64,000 nt of DNA, taken from NCBI GenBank assembly GCA_023415635.1, contig JAEZJV010000051.1, forward strand, positions 62,001-126,000, given 5' to 3'. Of the stretch, positions 35,356 to 44,569 are shown one piece after another. This DNA comes from Bacillota bacterium (GTDB lineage: Bacteria > Bacillota > Clostridia > Lachnospirales > Lachnospiraceae). Every line of letters begins with the position of its first letter. Within the stretch, counting starts at the first letter, position 1. A program made the position numbers and the translations under genes. The notes beneath the pieces were generated by a model, which was not told the DNA's origin, ran no database searches, and worked only from the letters and a program-made list of their open reading frames with translations.

Positions 35356-36126
35356 TTATTGCTTAATGGCACACTGGTATATTTCGACATTGCTTTCAGT
35401 AAGTAATGTAATCCATTCGTCATCTAACTGATAGTCTGTAATAATTCCGTGAATTGCATTGTAATCGCAAATATTCACGAAGGAGGTTTTATTAAATTTT
35501 GAATAATCAGCAATGATATAAAGCTTGTTACTGTGATCTAATAAGCTTTGACGGATAACAGCAGAATCTTCATTGGAGTCTGTAATACCATGCTGTAAGG
35601 AAAGGGAACGACATGATATAAAAGCCTTATCAACGAAATAATATTCTATCATCTTTTGAGTACTTCGACCAATAAAGGATTTACCCTTATGGTATAATTG
35701 GCCACCGATACATATCACACGAATATTTTCGTATTTGGATAAGAAATCGACAATGATTAAGGAGTTGGTAAGGACGGTCAGATTCATATCCCGGATCGCT
35801 TTGGCAATAAAGAATGCAGTAGTAGAGCTATCCAAAAAGATAGTATCCCCATTGTGAATTAATTCTAAGGCTTTTTCTGCGATGGCTCTTTTGCTGTCTT
35901 CATAAACGGTTTCCCTAATATTTAAATCAACCTCATTTTCTACTCCATCTTGTATGAAAGCTCCTCCATAAGTTCTGGTTAAAAACCCCTCATCCTCTAG
36001 AACTTTCAAATCCCTTCGAATGGTTTCCTCAGTTACAGAAAATCTTTCAGCTAATTCTGATACAGATACGCTTTTCTTTTCTAGGATAATATCCTTAATT
36101 TGAGTCTTTCTGGTAATTGCCAACAT
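35356..36126 (-). CDS. DeoR-family transcriptional regulator (1)
   Basis: 256 residues. The N-terminal helix-turn-helix (SVSELAERFSVTEETIRRDL, then LTRTYGGA) is followed by a DeoR sensor domain with the sugar-phosphate loop DSSTTAFFIAKAI and VLTNSL, and the C-terminal IIADYSKFNKTSF. Such regulators usually repress until a phosphorylated sugar binds. It lies between and opposite the compartment operon and the sugar operon and is the natural candidate to control both. Confidence 0.93.
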   Translation of the reverse strand: MLAITRKTQIKDIILEKKSVSVSELAERFSVTEETIRRDLKVLEDEGFLTRTYGGAFIQDGVENEVDLNIRETVYEDSKRAIAEKALELIHNGDTIFLDSSTTAFFIAKAIRDMNLTVLTNSLIIVDFLSKYENIRVICIGGQLYHKGKSFIGRSTQKMIEYYFVDKAFISCRSLSLQHGITDSNEDSAVIRQSLLDHSNKLYIIADYSKFNKTSFVNICDYNAIHGIITDYQLDDEWITLLTESNVEIYQCAIKQ

Positions 36127-36540
36127 ATACTTACCTCATTTCAATCAATCTTAGCATTAATAAATGATGAAGATATGAAACTAAGCTCAATTTAATACTA
36201 AGTCTAATATTTTTATTTTATAATATGTAAACTAAAAAGTAAAGAAAAAACAGATTATTTCGAAAATTATAAGGAATTATATAACATTAAGAATGAAAGA
36301 AAGTATATAATTATAACTTATTTTAGAATATAGAATGAAAGATACGAGTTCGTTAAAACGAAAAAAAATAAAAGGTTAATAGCTGGCATCGGATATATGA
36401 TTTGTATAAGGTACATAAAAATCATTAGAATATAGTTATAAAATTAAAACTAATGACTAATTTATTCGTAAAAATGAAAGAAAAATTAATACAATACACA
36501 AAAAAACATAAAAAAACGTAAAAAAGAATAAGCAAAATGC
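36127..36540. other. Divergent AT-rich regulatory gap
   Basis: No gene. Holds the minus-strand promoter of the DeoR gene (36225-36253) and runs of A with ACATAAAAA and ACGTAAAAA near 36500-36530 directly before the sugar operon promoter, likely an UP-element-like or regulator-binding stretch. Confidence 0.5.
36225..36253 (-). promoter_or_regulatory. Putative promoter of DeoR gene (1)
   Basis: On the minus strand TTTACT (36248-36253), 17-base spacer, TAAAAT (36225-36230), about 100 bases before the start codon. Confidence 0.5.
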
Positions 36541-36591
36541 TTGACTCAAACATATAAAAATGGTATTATAGCTATACAGAAACAATTGTTT
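36541..36591 (+). promoter_or_regulatory. Sugar operon promoter with downstream palindrome
   Basis: TTGACT (36541-36546), 17-base spacer, TATTAT (36564-36569). A perfect 12-bp palindrome AAACAATTGTTT (36580-36591) lies at about +5 to +16 and would make a good repressor site. It shares the AAACA core with the repeats at the compartment promoter. Confidence 0.7.
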
Positions 36592-36625
36592 TTATAGTGA
36601 CATCATATTAAGGAGGAAAAGAGTA

Positions 36626-37786
36626 ATGATGAAAAAGGTATTGGCAATAGTAATGTGCATTACATTACTAACATCTATGTTTGTTGGATGTTCATCAAAT
36701 GGAAAGAGTGCTGCAGATACAAGCAACACTGCCCAGGAGACAACAGAGAAAAATGAAACCGCTGAGAAGCAGGAACCGGCTGAGAAACCTGACACAAGTA
36801 CAGATACTGAGAGTAAACCAGTTGAAGTTGATAAAGTGGTTAGTTCGGGATTAACACTTGGTGATTACACTCCAAAGAAAACTGAATATAATTTTTATTT
36901 AACATACAAGCTGGTACATGCTTGGTGGGATGCTGTAGGTCTTGGACTTGAGGAAGCTCAAAAGCAATATGCTGAAAAAGGTATAACAATTAATTATGAA
37001 TATACAGCTCCGGTTGCTCCGGATGCAATTGATCAGGTAAACAGATTGGAATCAGCAGCTGGTCGTAACTTTGATGTAATTGGTGTCGATGTTAATGATA
37101 TCAAAATTGTTACACCCACTATCAATAACTTAATTGATAAGGGAGTAAAGGTTATGACATTCTCAAGTTCGGATGCAACGAAGGAAGATGGTTGTAAACG
37201 TATTGCTTATGTAGGAAATACACATAACTATCAGGATGGAGCAGACCTTGCTGAAATTCTTGCTGAAAAAATTGGTTATAAGGGTCAGGTAGCTGGTCTC
37301 GGTGGTACCATAGGTGCACCTTGTCATGAGGACAGAATTAAAGGCTTCCTGGATGTTATGGCTAAATATCCTGATATTGAGGTATTAGAAGTTCAGTATG
37401 ATAATGACTCTATTGAACAGGCACTTACATATACAGAAGGTTTCTTACAGAAATATCCCGACTTGAAGGGTATCTTCTGCAACAATATGGGTAATCCGAT
37501 TGGAGCAGCACAGGCTGTCATGGATGCTGGTAAGGTTGGAGAAATCGTTCTTGTAGGAATGGATCATGACAAACGTGCCCTTGAATATTTAAGAGATGGT
37601 GTTCTCTCAGCATTAGGTATTCAGGACTGCTTTAAGATGGGATTTGACACAATCCAGGTTGCTATTATGATAGCGGATGGTTTGGAGCCCGGAGCGGATA
37701 CTTATCCTGAGCAGACACAGGAAACGACAACAATTATTTATCCGGAAAATGCTCAAGCTATGATCGATTTACTATATGGTGAATAA
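36626..37786 (+). CDS. Sugar ABC transporter substrate-binding lipoprotein
   Basis: 386 residues, AAGGAGG upstream; the second codon is also ATG. Lipobox SMFVGCSS gives a lipid-anchored Cys near residue 22, then a Glu/Thr-rich tether to about residue 68. The rest is a type 1 periplasmic-binding fold (YNFYLTYKLVHAWWDAV, VIGVDVNDIKIV, GIFCNNMGNPIGAAQA, VGMDHDKRALEYL), the ribose/rhamnose-type cluster. First gene of the sugar operon; a stem-loop follows the stop. Confidence 0.92.
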   Translation: MMKKVLAIVMCITLLTSMFVGCSSNGKSAADTSNTAQETTEKNETAEKQEPAEKPDTSTDTESKPVEVDKVVSSGLTLGDYTPKKTEYNFYLTYKLVHAWWDAVGLGLEEAQKQYAEKGITINYEYTAPVAPDAIDQVNRLESAAGRNFDVIGVDVNDIKIVTPTINNLIDKGVKVMTFSSSDATKEDGCKRIAYVGNTHNYQDGADLAEILAEKIGYKGQVAGLGGTIGAPCHEDRIKGFLDVMAKYPDIEVLEVQYDNDSIEQALTYTEGFLQKYPDLKGIFCNNMGNPIGAAQAVMDAGKVGEIVLVGMDHDKRALEYLRDGVLSALGIQDCFKMGFDTIQVAIMIADGLEPGADTYPEQTQETTTIIYPENAQAMIDLLYGE

Positions 37787-37806
37787 ATTATAATTTGTAT
37801 AAAGGA

Positions 37807-37841
37807 CCCTATCTACTCTTTCTAATTTTGAGTAGATAGGG
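37807..37841 (+). repeat. Intercistronic stem-loop after the binding-protein gene
   Basis: CCCTATCTACTC (37807-37818) and GAGTAGATAGGG (37830-37841), perfect 12 bp, then GGATTTA without a T-run. Such stems protect the upstream mRNA and raise binding-protein level over ATPase and permease; partial termination is the alternative. Confidence 0.75.
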
Positions 37842-37872
37842 GGATTTATACATTAGAACATGGAGAAAGCAT

Positions 37873-39357
37873 ATGTCAGAATATATCTTAGAAATGAAAT
37901 CAATTGTTAAGAAATTTCCTGGAACCCTGGCATTGAATAAGGTTGACTTCAACTTAAAAGAAGGTGAAGTCATGGCATTAATCGGAGAAAATGGTGCAGG
38001 GAAAAGTACGTTAATGAATGTACTGATGGGCGTATTTCCCTTTGATGAGGGAGAAATTATTTTAAGAAATAAGAGAATTGAAAATAAATCACCCTATGAA
38101 GCCTTGCAGAATGGCATAGGAATGGTTCCGCAAGAGTTAAATCTTGTAAATGATATATCAATAGCAGAAAATATATTCTTGGGTTTACACCAAAAAAAGA
38201 ATTGTTTAATTGATTGGGGTGAAACTAAGGAAAAGGCAAGAGAAATACTCAACAAATTAAATGTTGATATTAATCCAAGATTAAAAGTAAAGGATATTAG
38301 CTCCGCCTACCAGCAGCTGGTATCAATTGCCAGAACCTTGGTATTTGGATCAAGTATCATTATTCTGGACGAACCCACCGCTGCGTTAACGATTAATGAG
38401 ACCAAGCATTTGTTTGACAATATCAGAAAACTGAAGGCAGAAGGAAAATCAATTATCATAATAACTCATCATCTGGAAGAGGTTGTAGAATTATCAGATA
38501 GGGTTACTATCATGCGTGACGGGCAATTAGTTAAAGCTTGCCATACCAAAGAACTTACTATTGATGATATGATCTATTATATGGCGAACCAAAAAGTAGA
38601 GAAAAAAGCAAAAGAGAAAAGAGAATTCACAGACGAAGATTATCTTGAGATTAAGAATTTCTCAAGGAAAAATGAATTTAGAAATATTGATTTTAAGGTT
38701 AAAAAAGGGGAAATCTTAGGAGTAGCCGGATTGATTGGCTCTGGAAGAACAGAGTTGTTTAGCTGTATCTATGGTTTGACTAAAAAAGAAAGTGGTCAAA
38801 TAATTTTAGAAGGAAAAGAAGTAGTTATTAATTCTCCAAATGAAGCTATTGAAAATAGTATTGGACTGGTTCCTGAAGAGCGAAGAAAATTGGGAATGTT
38901 TCCTGTTTTACCAATATATGAAAATGTTATGATTCCTTCCTATTCCAAAGTAAAAAGAATGGGGATCATTAATTTTAGACTCACAAAAAAAGCTACAGAT
39001 ATACATATCGAGAAATTGAGAATTAAAACTCCCTCCAATTCGACCCTAATCAAAAATTTAAGTGGTGGTAACCAGCAAAAGGTCATATTGGCACGTTGGA
39101 TGGAGAAGAAAGTAAAGCTTTTAATTCTTGATGAGCCTACAAGAGGTATTGACGTAAGAGCAAAGGGTGAGATATACCAGCTAATTAAGGAAATGGCAGA
39201 TAACGGAATTACAGTAATACTTATATCCTCGGAAATGGAAGAGTTAATTAAAGTTACGGATCGGATTATGGTAATGCATGGAGGAAAGCTGAAGGGATTT
39301 GTTGATGTAAAAGATGATTTGGAAAGCGAAGATATCTTAAAAATAGCTTTACAATAA
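37873..39357 (+). CDS. Sugar ABC transporter ATPase, tandem-domain (RbsA/MglA type)
   Basis: 494 residues with two ABC domains. The first has Walker A GENGAGKST and Walker B IILDEPTAAL, but its signature is degenerate (SSAYQQLVSIART). The second has the reverse: a weak Walker A (LIGSGRTEL) with a good signature LSGGNQQKVILAR and LLILDEPTRGID. This split is normal in the carbohydrate CUT2 family. Partner of the permease at 39384. Confidence 0.94.
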   Translation: MSEYILEMKSIVKKFPGTLALNKVDFNLKEGEVMALIGENGAGKSTLMNVLMGVFPFDEGEIILRNKRIENKSPYEALQNGIGMVPQELNLVNDISIAENIFLGLHQKKNCLIDWGETKEKAREILNKLNVDINPRLKVKDISSAYQQLVSIARTLVFGSSIIILDEPTAALTINETKHLFDNIRKLKAEGKSIIIITHHLEEVVELSDRVTIMRDGQLVKACHTKELTIDDMIYYMANQKVEKKAKEKREFTDEDYLEIKNFSRKNEFRNIDFKVKKGEILGVAGLIGSGRTELFSCIYGLTKKESGQIILEGKEVVINSPNEAIENSIGLVPEERRKLGMFPVLPIYENVMIPSYSKVKRMGIINFRLTKKATDIHIEKLRIKTPSNSTLIKNLSGGNQQKVILARWMEKKVKLLILDEPTRGIDVRAKGEIYQLIKEMADNGITVILISSEMEELIKVTDRIMVMHGGKLKGFVDVKDDLESEDILKIALQ

Positions 39358-39383
39358 TGTTATAAAATATGGAGGTTTATAAA

Positions 39384-40370
39384 ATGAAGCGAACAACAGA
39401 TTCGAATGAGAACTTTATTAACAAGTTAATGTACACGTTTAAATCTACAGCAGGGGCAGTCTTGTTAGTAACAATAGCTATAACATTATTGGTACAAATC
39501 ATGACCGGTAATTTCTATACAGAGTATAATTTATCTACCTTTGCTAGACAGTGTTCGTTTGTTATCATTGTCGGCTTTGCACAAACACTGGTACTCTTAT
39601 TGGGCGGAATCGATCTTTCGCTTGCAAGTATAGCTGGTTTATGTAGCATGGTATTTGCAATGCTGGTTACGAAAACATCGATTAATCCTTTATTAGCTAT
39701 TGTTATTGCACTTATTGCAGGTTTATTTTTAGGCGCCATCAATGGCTTATTCATATGTACCTTAAATGTTACTCCTTTTATCGTAACACTGGCAACCAGT
39801 GCATTGTACAAAGGTATTATTTATGTAGCTACGAAAGGTATCCCGTTAACAGGTATTCCGCAATCGGTTACTCCGATCGGTCAGGGCTCTTTATTTGGCA
39901 TCATTCCGTATCCAACGATCATTATGTTGGTTCTGGCAATTATTTTAATATTTATCCTAAAGCGTACCTCCTTTGGCCGACATGTATATGCGGTAGGAGG
40001 CAATGAAAATGCTGCAAAAATAGTAGGTATCAGAATTAATAAAACAAAGATGGCAGTATATATTATTGCAGGAGTATTATCCGCAGTTGCAGGAGTATTG
40101 ATGGTATTAAGGTTAGGTTCTTCTCAGGTAAATATTGGTGAGAACTGGGTTATGCCTTCAATTACAGCCAGCGTACTTGGCGGTACCAGCATGAGTGGCG
40201 GCAGTGGTGGAATAGCCGGAACCATTATGGGTGGATTACTTATGTCAACCATAACCTTTAGTATCAGCTTGCTGGGTATCTCTTCTTATTGGGATCAGAT
40301 TGTTACCGGTGCAGTTGTGCTCATTGCTATATCCATTGATGCAATTCGCAGAAGAAAACAAACTAATTAA
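39384..40370 (+). CDS. Sugar ABC transporter permease (RbsC type)
   Basis: 328 residues from ATG 39384, which follows GGAGGT; the ATG at 39369 overlaps that site and is rejected. About eight to ten TM helices; TLVLLLGGIDLSLASIAGL and GRHVYAVGGNENAAKIVGI are hallmark stretches of CUT2 permeases. A homodimer is expected. Confidence 0.94.
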   Translation: MKRTTDSNENFINKLMYTFKSTAGAVLLVTIAITLLVQIMTGNFYTEYNLSTFARQCSFVIIVGFAQTLVLLLGGIDLSLASIAGLCSMVFAMLVTKTSINPLLAIVIALIAGLFLGAINGLFICTLNVTPFIVTLATSALYKGIIYVATKGIPLTGIPQSVTPIGQGSLFGIIPYPTIIMLVLAIILIFILKRTSFGRHVYAVGGNENAAKIVGIRINKTKMAVYIIAGVLSAVAGVLMVLRLGSSQVNIGENWVMPSITASVLGGTSMSGGSGGIAGTIMGGLLMSTITFSISLLGISSYWDQIVTGAVVLIAISIDAIRRRKQTN

Positions 40371-40402
40371 TTATACCATTAATAGAAAAGGAGGAATTTA
40401 AT

Positions 40403-41272
40403 ATGAAGTTTGGTGTTACATATTCTTACTGGAGCAAGGATTGGGAAGGAAATGACTATCCTAAAGCGATTGAAAGAGCAAGATCCTGTGGATTTGATGT
40501 TTTGGAAATCTTCTATGGAAGAACCTTGACAATGGAGCAAAAAGAGATTGATGAAATTCTGGCAGCTTGCAGGGCAAATGATGTAGAAATCTATTGTACC
40601 GGGGGCTTGAGCAAAATAGATGATATTTCACAACCGGATAAAGAAGGAAGAAAAGCAGCAGTTGAGAATGCAAAGAATATCATCAAGTCAATTTCCAAAT
40701 TAGGTGCAAAAAACTTTTCAGGAATTAATTATGGCGCTTGGTGTAATTTTGACCGTCCGATTAATAAGGAAGAAAGACTTGCATATTCAGCTGAATCCTT
40801 AAAGGAAATTGGACAATATGCCGGCGATTATGGTGTCAGCTGGAATATGGAGGTTGTTAACAGATTTGAAAGCTATCTCCTTAACACTGCACAGGAGGCT
40901 GTTGAATTAGCAAAAAGAGTAGATAGCCCGAACGTTAATATCTTACTTGATATTTTCCACGGAATGATAGAAGAAGATGATCTTCCTGGTGCTATCCGTA
41001 TAGCCGGAGATAAGCTGGGACACTATCATATGGGTTCAAACAACAGAAGACCACCAAAGGAGTGTTTCCTTCCCTGGAAAGAAGTTGTACAGGCTTTAAA
41101 GGATATTAATTATGATAAATGCATTTCATTTGAACCTCTTGTAAGAACCGGTGGAACAGTAGCACTCAATGGCGGAAACGTATGGAGAAATATGCTGCCG
41201 GATAATGCGGACGATAAAATGCTGGATGATATGATTAAAGCTTCTCTTAAGTTCATTAAGGATATGTTTTAA
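40403..41272 (+). CDS. Ketose 3-epimerase-like sugar isomerase (tagatose/allulose 3-epimerase family)
   Basis: 289 residues, AAGGAGG before ATG. TIM-barrel xylose-isomerase-like protein. The metal ligands of D-tagatose/D-psicose 3-epimerases have equivalents here: Glu in NMEVVNRFESYLLN, Asp in ILLDIFHGMIEED, His in GHYHMGSNNRRPP, Glu in CISFEPLV. NTAQEAVELAKRVDSPNVN is also family-like. It would interconvert C3 epimers of a ketose before phosphorylation. Exact substrate unknown. Confidence 0.82.
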   Translation: MKFGVTYSYWSKDWEGNDYPKAIERARSCGFDVLEIFYGRTLTMEQKEIDEILAACRANDVEIYCTGGLSKIDDISQPDKEGRKAAVENAKNIIKSISKLGAKNFSGINYGAWCNFDRPINKEERLAYSAESLKEIGQYAGDYGVSWNMEVVNRFESYLLNTAQEAVELAKRVDSPNVNILLDIFHGMIEEDDLPGAIRIAGDKLGHYHMGSNNRRPPKECFLPWKEVVQALKDINYDKCISFEPLVRTGGTVALNGGNVWRNMLPDNADDKMLDDMIKASLKFIKDMF

Positions 41273-41300
41273 GTAATATAGAATCTAAGGAGGTAAAGTC

Positions 41301-42833
41301 TTGGATAAATATGTAATCGGAATAGATTCAGGTACTACAAGTATTAAAGCTGTACTTTTTGACTTTAAGGGAAATGAAATATTCCAAAAAGCACAAAAGC
41401 TTACCGGAATTTTTCCTGAAGAAAACCAATATGAAGAAGATATGCATGAAATTTGGGATAAAGCAAAGCTTTGTATTAGGGCAATAACAGAAAAATATCC
41501 CAAGGAACAGATTATTGGTATAGGTATTACAGCGCAGGGAGACGGCCTCTGGATGGTGGACGAAAATTTTGAACCGGTTCGTAACGGTTGCTGCTTCTGT
41601 GATGGCAGAGCTGGAGAGATTGTTGATGAATGGGTAGCGGATGGAACCTGTGATAAACTGTTTGAGCTTACCGGAACCCGGATTTTTTCGGGTAACCAAA
41701 ATGGTATCGTTAAGTGGATGGAAAAGTTTGAAAAGGAAAGTTTAGATAGAAGTAAGTATCTATTACATTTAAAGGATTATTTATTCTATAAGCTTACAGG
41801 AGAAGTAACTACGGATGCTACGGATCAGTCACTCATCCTGCTAAACCAAAAGGACCGCACTTATCTGGAGGAAGCCTTTAAGATTTGTGGTATAGATAAA
41901 TACAGGGAGAAATATCCTCCAATTAAAAATGCAAAAGAAAATGCCTATTCACTAAAGAAAGAAGTCGCTGATGAATTAAATTTATCTACAGAGGTTGTGG
42001 TTACCTCTGGACCTATGGATGTAGCTGCTTGTGCACTTGGCAGCGGTGTTGTTGAAAAGGGTCATTGCTGCTCCATCATAGGAACTGCCGCACTGCATGA
42101 AATGGTCATCGATGAGCCCCTAAAGGATAATATTAAGGCTGGTATGACAGTTACCCATGTTATGGATAACAGATGGCTTCGCTTAATGGCATCACTTGCA
42201 GGAACACCGAATTTGGAATGGATGCTTAATACCATTGCAAGGCATGTTGAGTCTGATGCTAAAGAAGCCGGAGTAAATGTTTATGAATACATGGAGAAGC
42301 TTATACAGGAGGTTCCGATTGGAGCCCGTGGCATTATGTATCATCCCTATCTGTTAGCTGGCGGTGAAAGAGCTCCATTTACTGACTCTAGAGCAAGGGC
42401 AAGCTATACCGGAATTAGTGTAACACATTCCATCGATGATATCATAAGAGCAACCTATGAAGGTGTGGCATTTGCCATGCTGGACTGCTATCAGCATATG
42501 CCGTTACCCATAGAACAGGTTACCCTTTGTGGTGGCGGAGCGAATAGTGCATTATGGTGTCAGATGTTTGCAGACGTACTTGGTGCTACAATTGTGACTG
42601 TAAAGGGTCAAGAGCTTGGTGCAAAGGGTGTAGCTGTTAATAATCTGGTAGTTCAGGGTTATTATAAAGATTACCTGGAAGCAGTCAGAGTAACAGTTGA
42701 AGTCAATAAGGTTTATGAACCGGATATGAAGAAGCATGAGCAATATATGAAATTTTATCCTTTGTATCAACAAACCTATGAGGCACTGAAGGAAACGTGG
42801 AAACTTAGATCAGAGATCATTAATGAAAAGTAG
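41301..42833 (+). CDS. FGGY-family carbohydrate kinase (xylulokinase/LyxK-like)
   Basis: 510 residues from TTG 41301, seven bases after AAGGAGG. GIDSGTTSIKAVLFD is the N-terminal phosphate loop, ITAQGDGLWMVD the sugar-contact region, SIIGTAALHEM and LCGGGANSALWCQMFADVLG the adenosine and hinge motifs. The family phosphorylates ketoses; next to a class II aldolase a 1-phosphate (rhamnulokinase, fuculokinase-like) product is most sensible. Specificity cannot be read. Confidence 0.88.
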   Translation: MDKYVIGIDSGTTSIKAVLFDFKGNEIFQKAQKLTGIFPEENQYEEDMHEIWDKAKLCIRAITEKYPKEQIIGIGITAQGDGLWMVDENFEPVRNGCCFCDGRAGEIVDEWVADGTCDKLFELTGTRIFSGNQNGIVKWMEKFEKESLDRSKYLLHLKDYLFYKLTGEVTTDATDQSLILLNQKDRTYLEEAFKICGIDKYREKYPPIKNAKENAYSLKKEVADELNLSTEVVVTSGPMDVAACALGSGVVEKGHCCSIIGTAALHEMVIDEPLKDNIKAGMTVTHVMDNRWLRLMASLAGTPNLEWMLNTIARHVESDAKEAGVNVYEYMEKLIQEVPIGARGIMYHPYLLAGGERAPFTDSRARASYTGISVTHSIDDIIRATYEGVAFAMLDCYQHMPLPIEQVTLCGGGANSALWCQMFADVLGATIVTVKGQELGAKGVAVNNLVVQGYYKDYLEAVRVTVEVNKVYEPDMKKHEQYMKFYPLYQQTYEALKETWKLRSEIINEK

Positions 42834-42842
42834 GGAATTATA

Positions 42843-43499
42843 ATGTTGTATGAAAAGGAACGGGAAACAATAATTTCTACCTGCAGATTAATGCAAGGCT
42901 TGGGATATTTTTTAGGTACCTGGGGTAACATCAGTATTCGTATCAATAATCATATAGTATTGACTCCAAGCAGAGTAGATTATGATACTATGAAGCCGGA
43001 GGATATGGTTATAATAGATCTATCAGGAAATATCATTGAAGGCTATAGAAACCCTACTTCAGAAAAAGAAGTTCATAGGCAGATTTATCTGGTCCGTGAC
43101 GATGTAAAAGCCATCATTCATGCCCATACCCCAAAAGCAATGGCGGTATCAGCAACATATATTGATGAAGTACCCTGCATCGTTGAAGAAATGTCTCAAT
43201 TACTTGGAGGAAGTATTCCACTGACCATGGACTATGTTCAGGCAAAGGAGCATGAAGAATTAGGCCTGGCTGCTGCTGCAGTAATTGGGGTCAAAAATGG
43301 AGTTATTTTAAGAAACCATGGACCGGTTTCCTGTGGACGAACAATAGAAGAAGCGATTTTAGTAACAAATGTAATTGAAAAAGCATGTGATATATATCTG
43401 AGCATTCAAAGAGATAATCAAGTAGTGAGAATACCGGATTTTTATGTAGAATCCGAGAGACATCGGTTTTTATATAATTACGGTAAAGAAAAAACTTAA
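42843..43499 (+). CDS. Class II aldolase/adducin family aldolase, cytosolic
   Basis: 218 residues. Zinc ligands in IHAHTPKAMAVS and LRNHGPVS; GTWGNISIRI and LTPSRVDYDTM are standard. Normal FucA/AraD size, with no encapsulation-like tail, in contrast with the aldolase at 28518. It ends the sugar operon and should split the kinase product into DHAP plus an aldehyde that the neighbouring compartment could oxidise. Confidence 0.88.
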   Translation: MLYEKERETIISTCRLMQGLGYFLGTWGNISIRINNHIVLTPSRVDYDTMKPEDMVIIDLSGNIIEGYRNPTSEKEVHRQIYLVRDDVKAIIHAHTPKAMAVSATYIDEVPCIVEEMSQLLGGSIPLTMDYVQAKEHEELGLAAAAVIGVKNGVILRNHGPVSCGRTIEEAILVTNVIEKACDIYLSIQRDNQVVRIPDFYVESERHRFLYNYGKEKT

Positions 43500-43506
43500 T
43501 TCTTAT

Positions 43507-43542
43507 TGGGCTGTTACGAGACACCTGTTTCGTAGCAGCCCA
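43507..43542 (+). terminator. Stem-loop ending the sugar operon
   Basis: TGGGCTGTTACGA (43507-43519) pairs with TCGTAGCAGCCCA (43530-43542) with one G-U. Only a scattered T-run follows (TAAATTGATTTT). Confidence 0.65.
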
Positions 43543-43599
43543 TAAATTGATTTTATTAACTAAATTTTGAAAAAAATATGAATTATATCAAAGCAGGAT

Positions 43600-43628
43600 T
43601 TGTATTTTTATTAAGTTTCATGTAAAAT
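43600..43628 (+). promoter_or_regulatory. Putative promoter of DeoR gene (2)
   Basis: TTGTAT (43600-43605), 17-base spacer, TAAAAT (43623-43628), 130 bases before the start. Confidence 0.45.
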
Positions 43629-43759
43629 AGTGATAACGATGAAAACACATATAAAAGTGATAAGATATAGTATTAATAGAATAAAAAAAGAAATACCTTA
43701 AATATCGAGCAGTAGCAAACTGGAAAAGGTATAATGAGGTATAATAGATGGAGGATATT

Positions 43760-44569
43760 ATGTTTAAAGTGGCGAGGTTGTCGAAAATCAAGGAAATAAT
43801 TTTAGATCGAGGACAAGTCGATGTCAGTACTTTAAGCTCTCTTCTTAACGTGTCCGATGTAACGATTCGAAGTGATTTGGAAGAACTTGAAAAAGATAAA
43901 TTCCTTCATAGAACACATGGAGGAGCAATACTAAATGAGGACTATATAAAACAACAGGATTTTCAAAATACCTTACTTGGAGGTAAGCTTGAATATGACA
44001 GGAACAAAGAATATATAGGACAAATTGCTTCCGAATTAGTTTCTGATGGGGAATGGATATTTATTGGACAGGGAAGTACCTGCTATTATGTTGCCAAAGA
44101 GCTTGTTAAAAAAGAATCCTTAAATGTTTTGACAAATAATATATATGCTGCGGTTGTTTTATCTCAGAATAAAAAGGCGAATATTGTTATGACAGGAGGG
44201 ACTTTGATTCATAGTGATTTGTTTTTATCCGGAGATATGTTTTTGAAGGTGCTGGACAATATCTTTATATCAAAGGCTTTTATGGGGGTCACGGGAGTAG
44301 ATTTTAAAAGTGGGTATACAGTAAACGATTATTTGGAGCAGAATGTTTATAGTAAGATTAAAGAAATCTCCAAAGAATTAATAATTGTCGCGGATTCATC
44401 AAAGTTTAATAAGATGTCCTTTTTAAGCATTGGGCCTTTAACAATGCCTGACATAGTGATTACAAATGAAAATGTACCCAAAGAATATAAAGAGTTTTAC
44501 TTCAATAATGGAGTAAAGATATTTACTTCTTATAATATTAAGAAATCTTCGATACGAGGTGACACATAA
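43760..44569 (+). CDS. DeoR-family transcriptional regulator (2)
   Basis: 269 residues; GGAGG at 43750-43754 lies six bases before ATG 43760. Helix-turn-helix DVSTLSSLLNVSDVTIRSDL and LHRTHGGA, then the sensor domain with GQGSTCYYVAKEL, VLTNNI and IVADSSKFNKMSF. Only distantly like the first DeoR (35356). It is directly followed by an ABC ATPase gene with no gap, so it probably controls another sugar uptake system whose remaining genes are missing here. Confidence 0.9.
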   Translation: MFKVARLSKIKEIILDRGQVDVSTLSSLLNVSDVTIRSDLEELEKDKFLHRTHGGAILNEDYIKQQDFQNTLLGGKLEYDRNKEYIGQIASELVSDGEWIFIGQGSTCYYVAKELVKKESLNVLTNNIYAAVVLSQNKKANIVMTGGTLIHSDLFLSGDMFLKVLDNIFISKAFMGVTGVDFKSGYTVNDYLEQNVYSKIKEISKELIIVADSSKFNKMSFLSIGPLTMPDIVITNENVPKEYKEFYFNNGVKIFTSYNIKKSSIRGDT

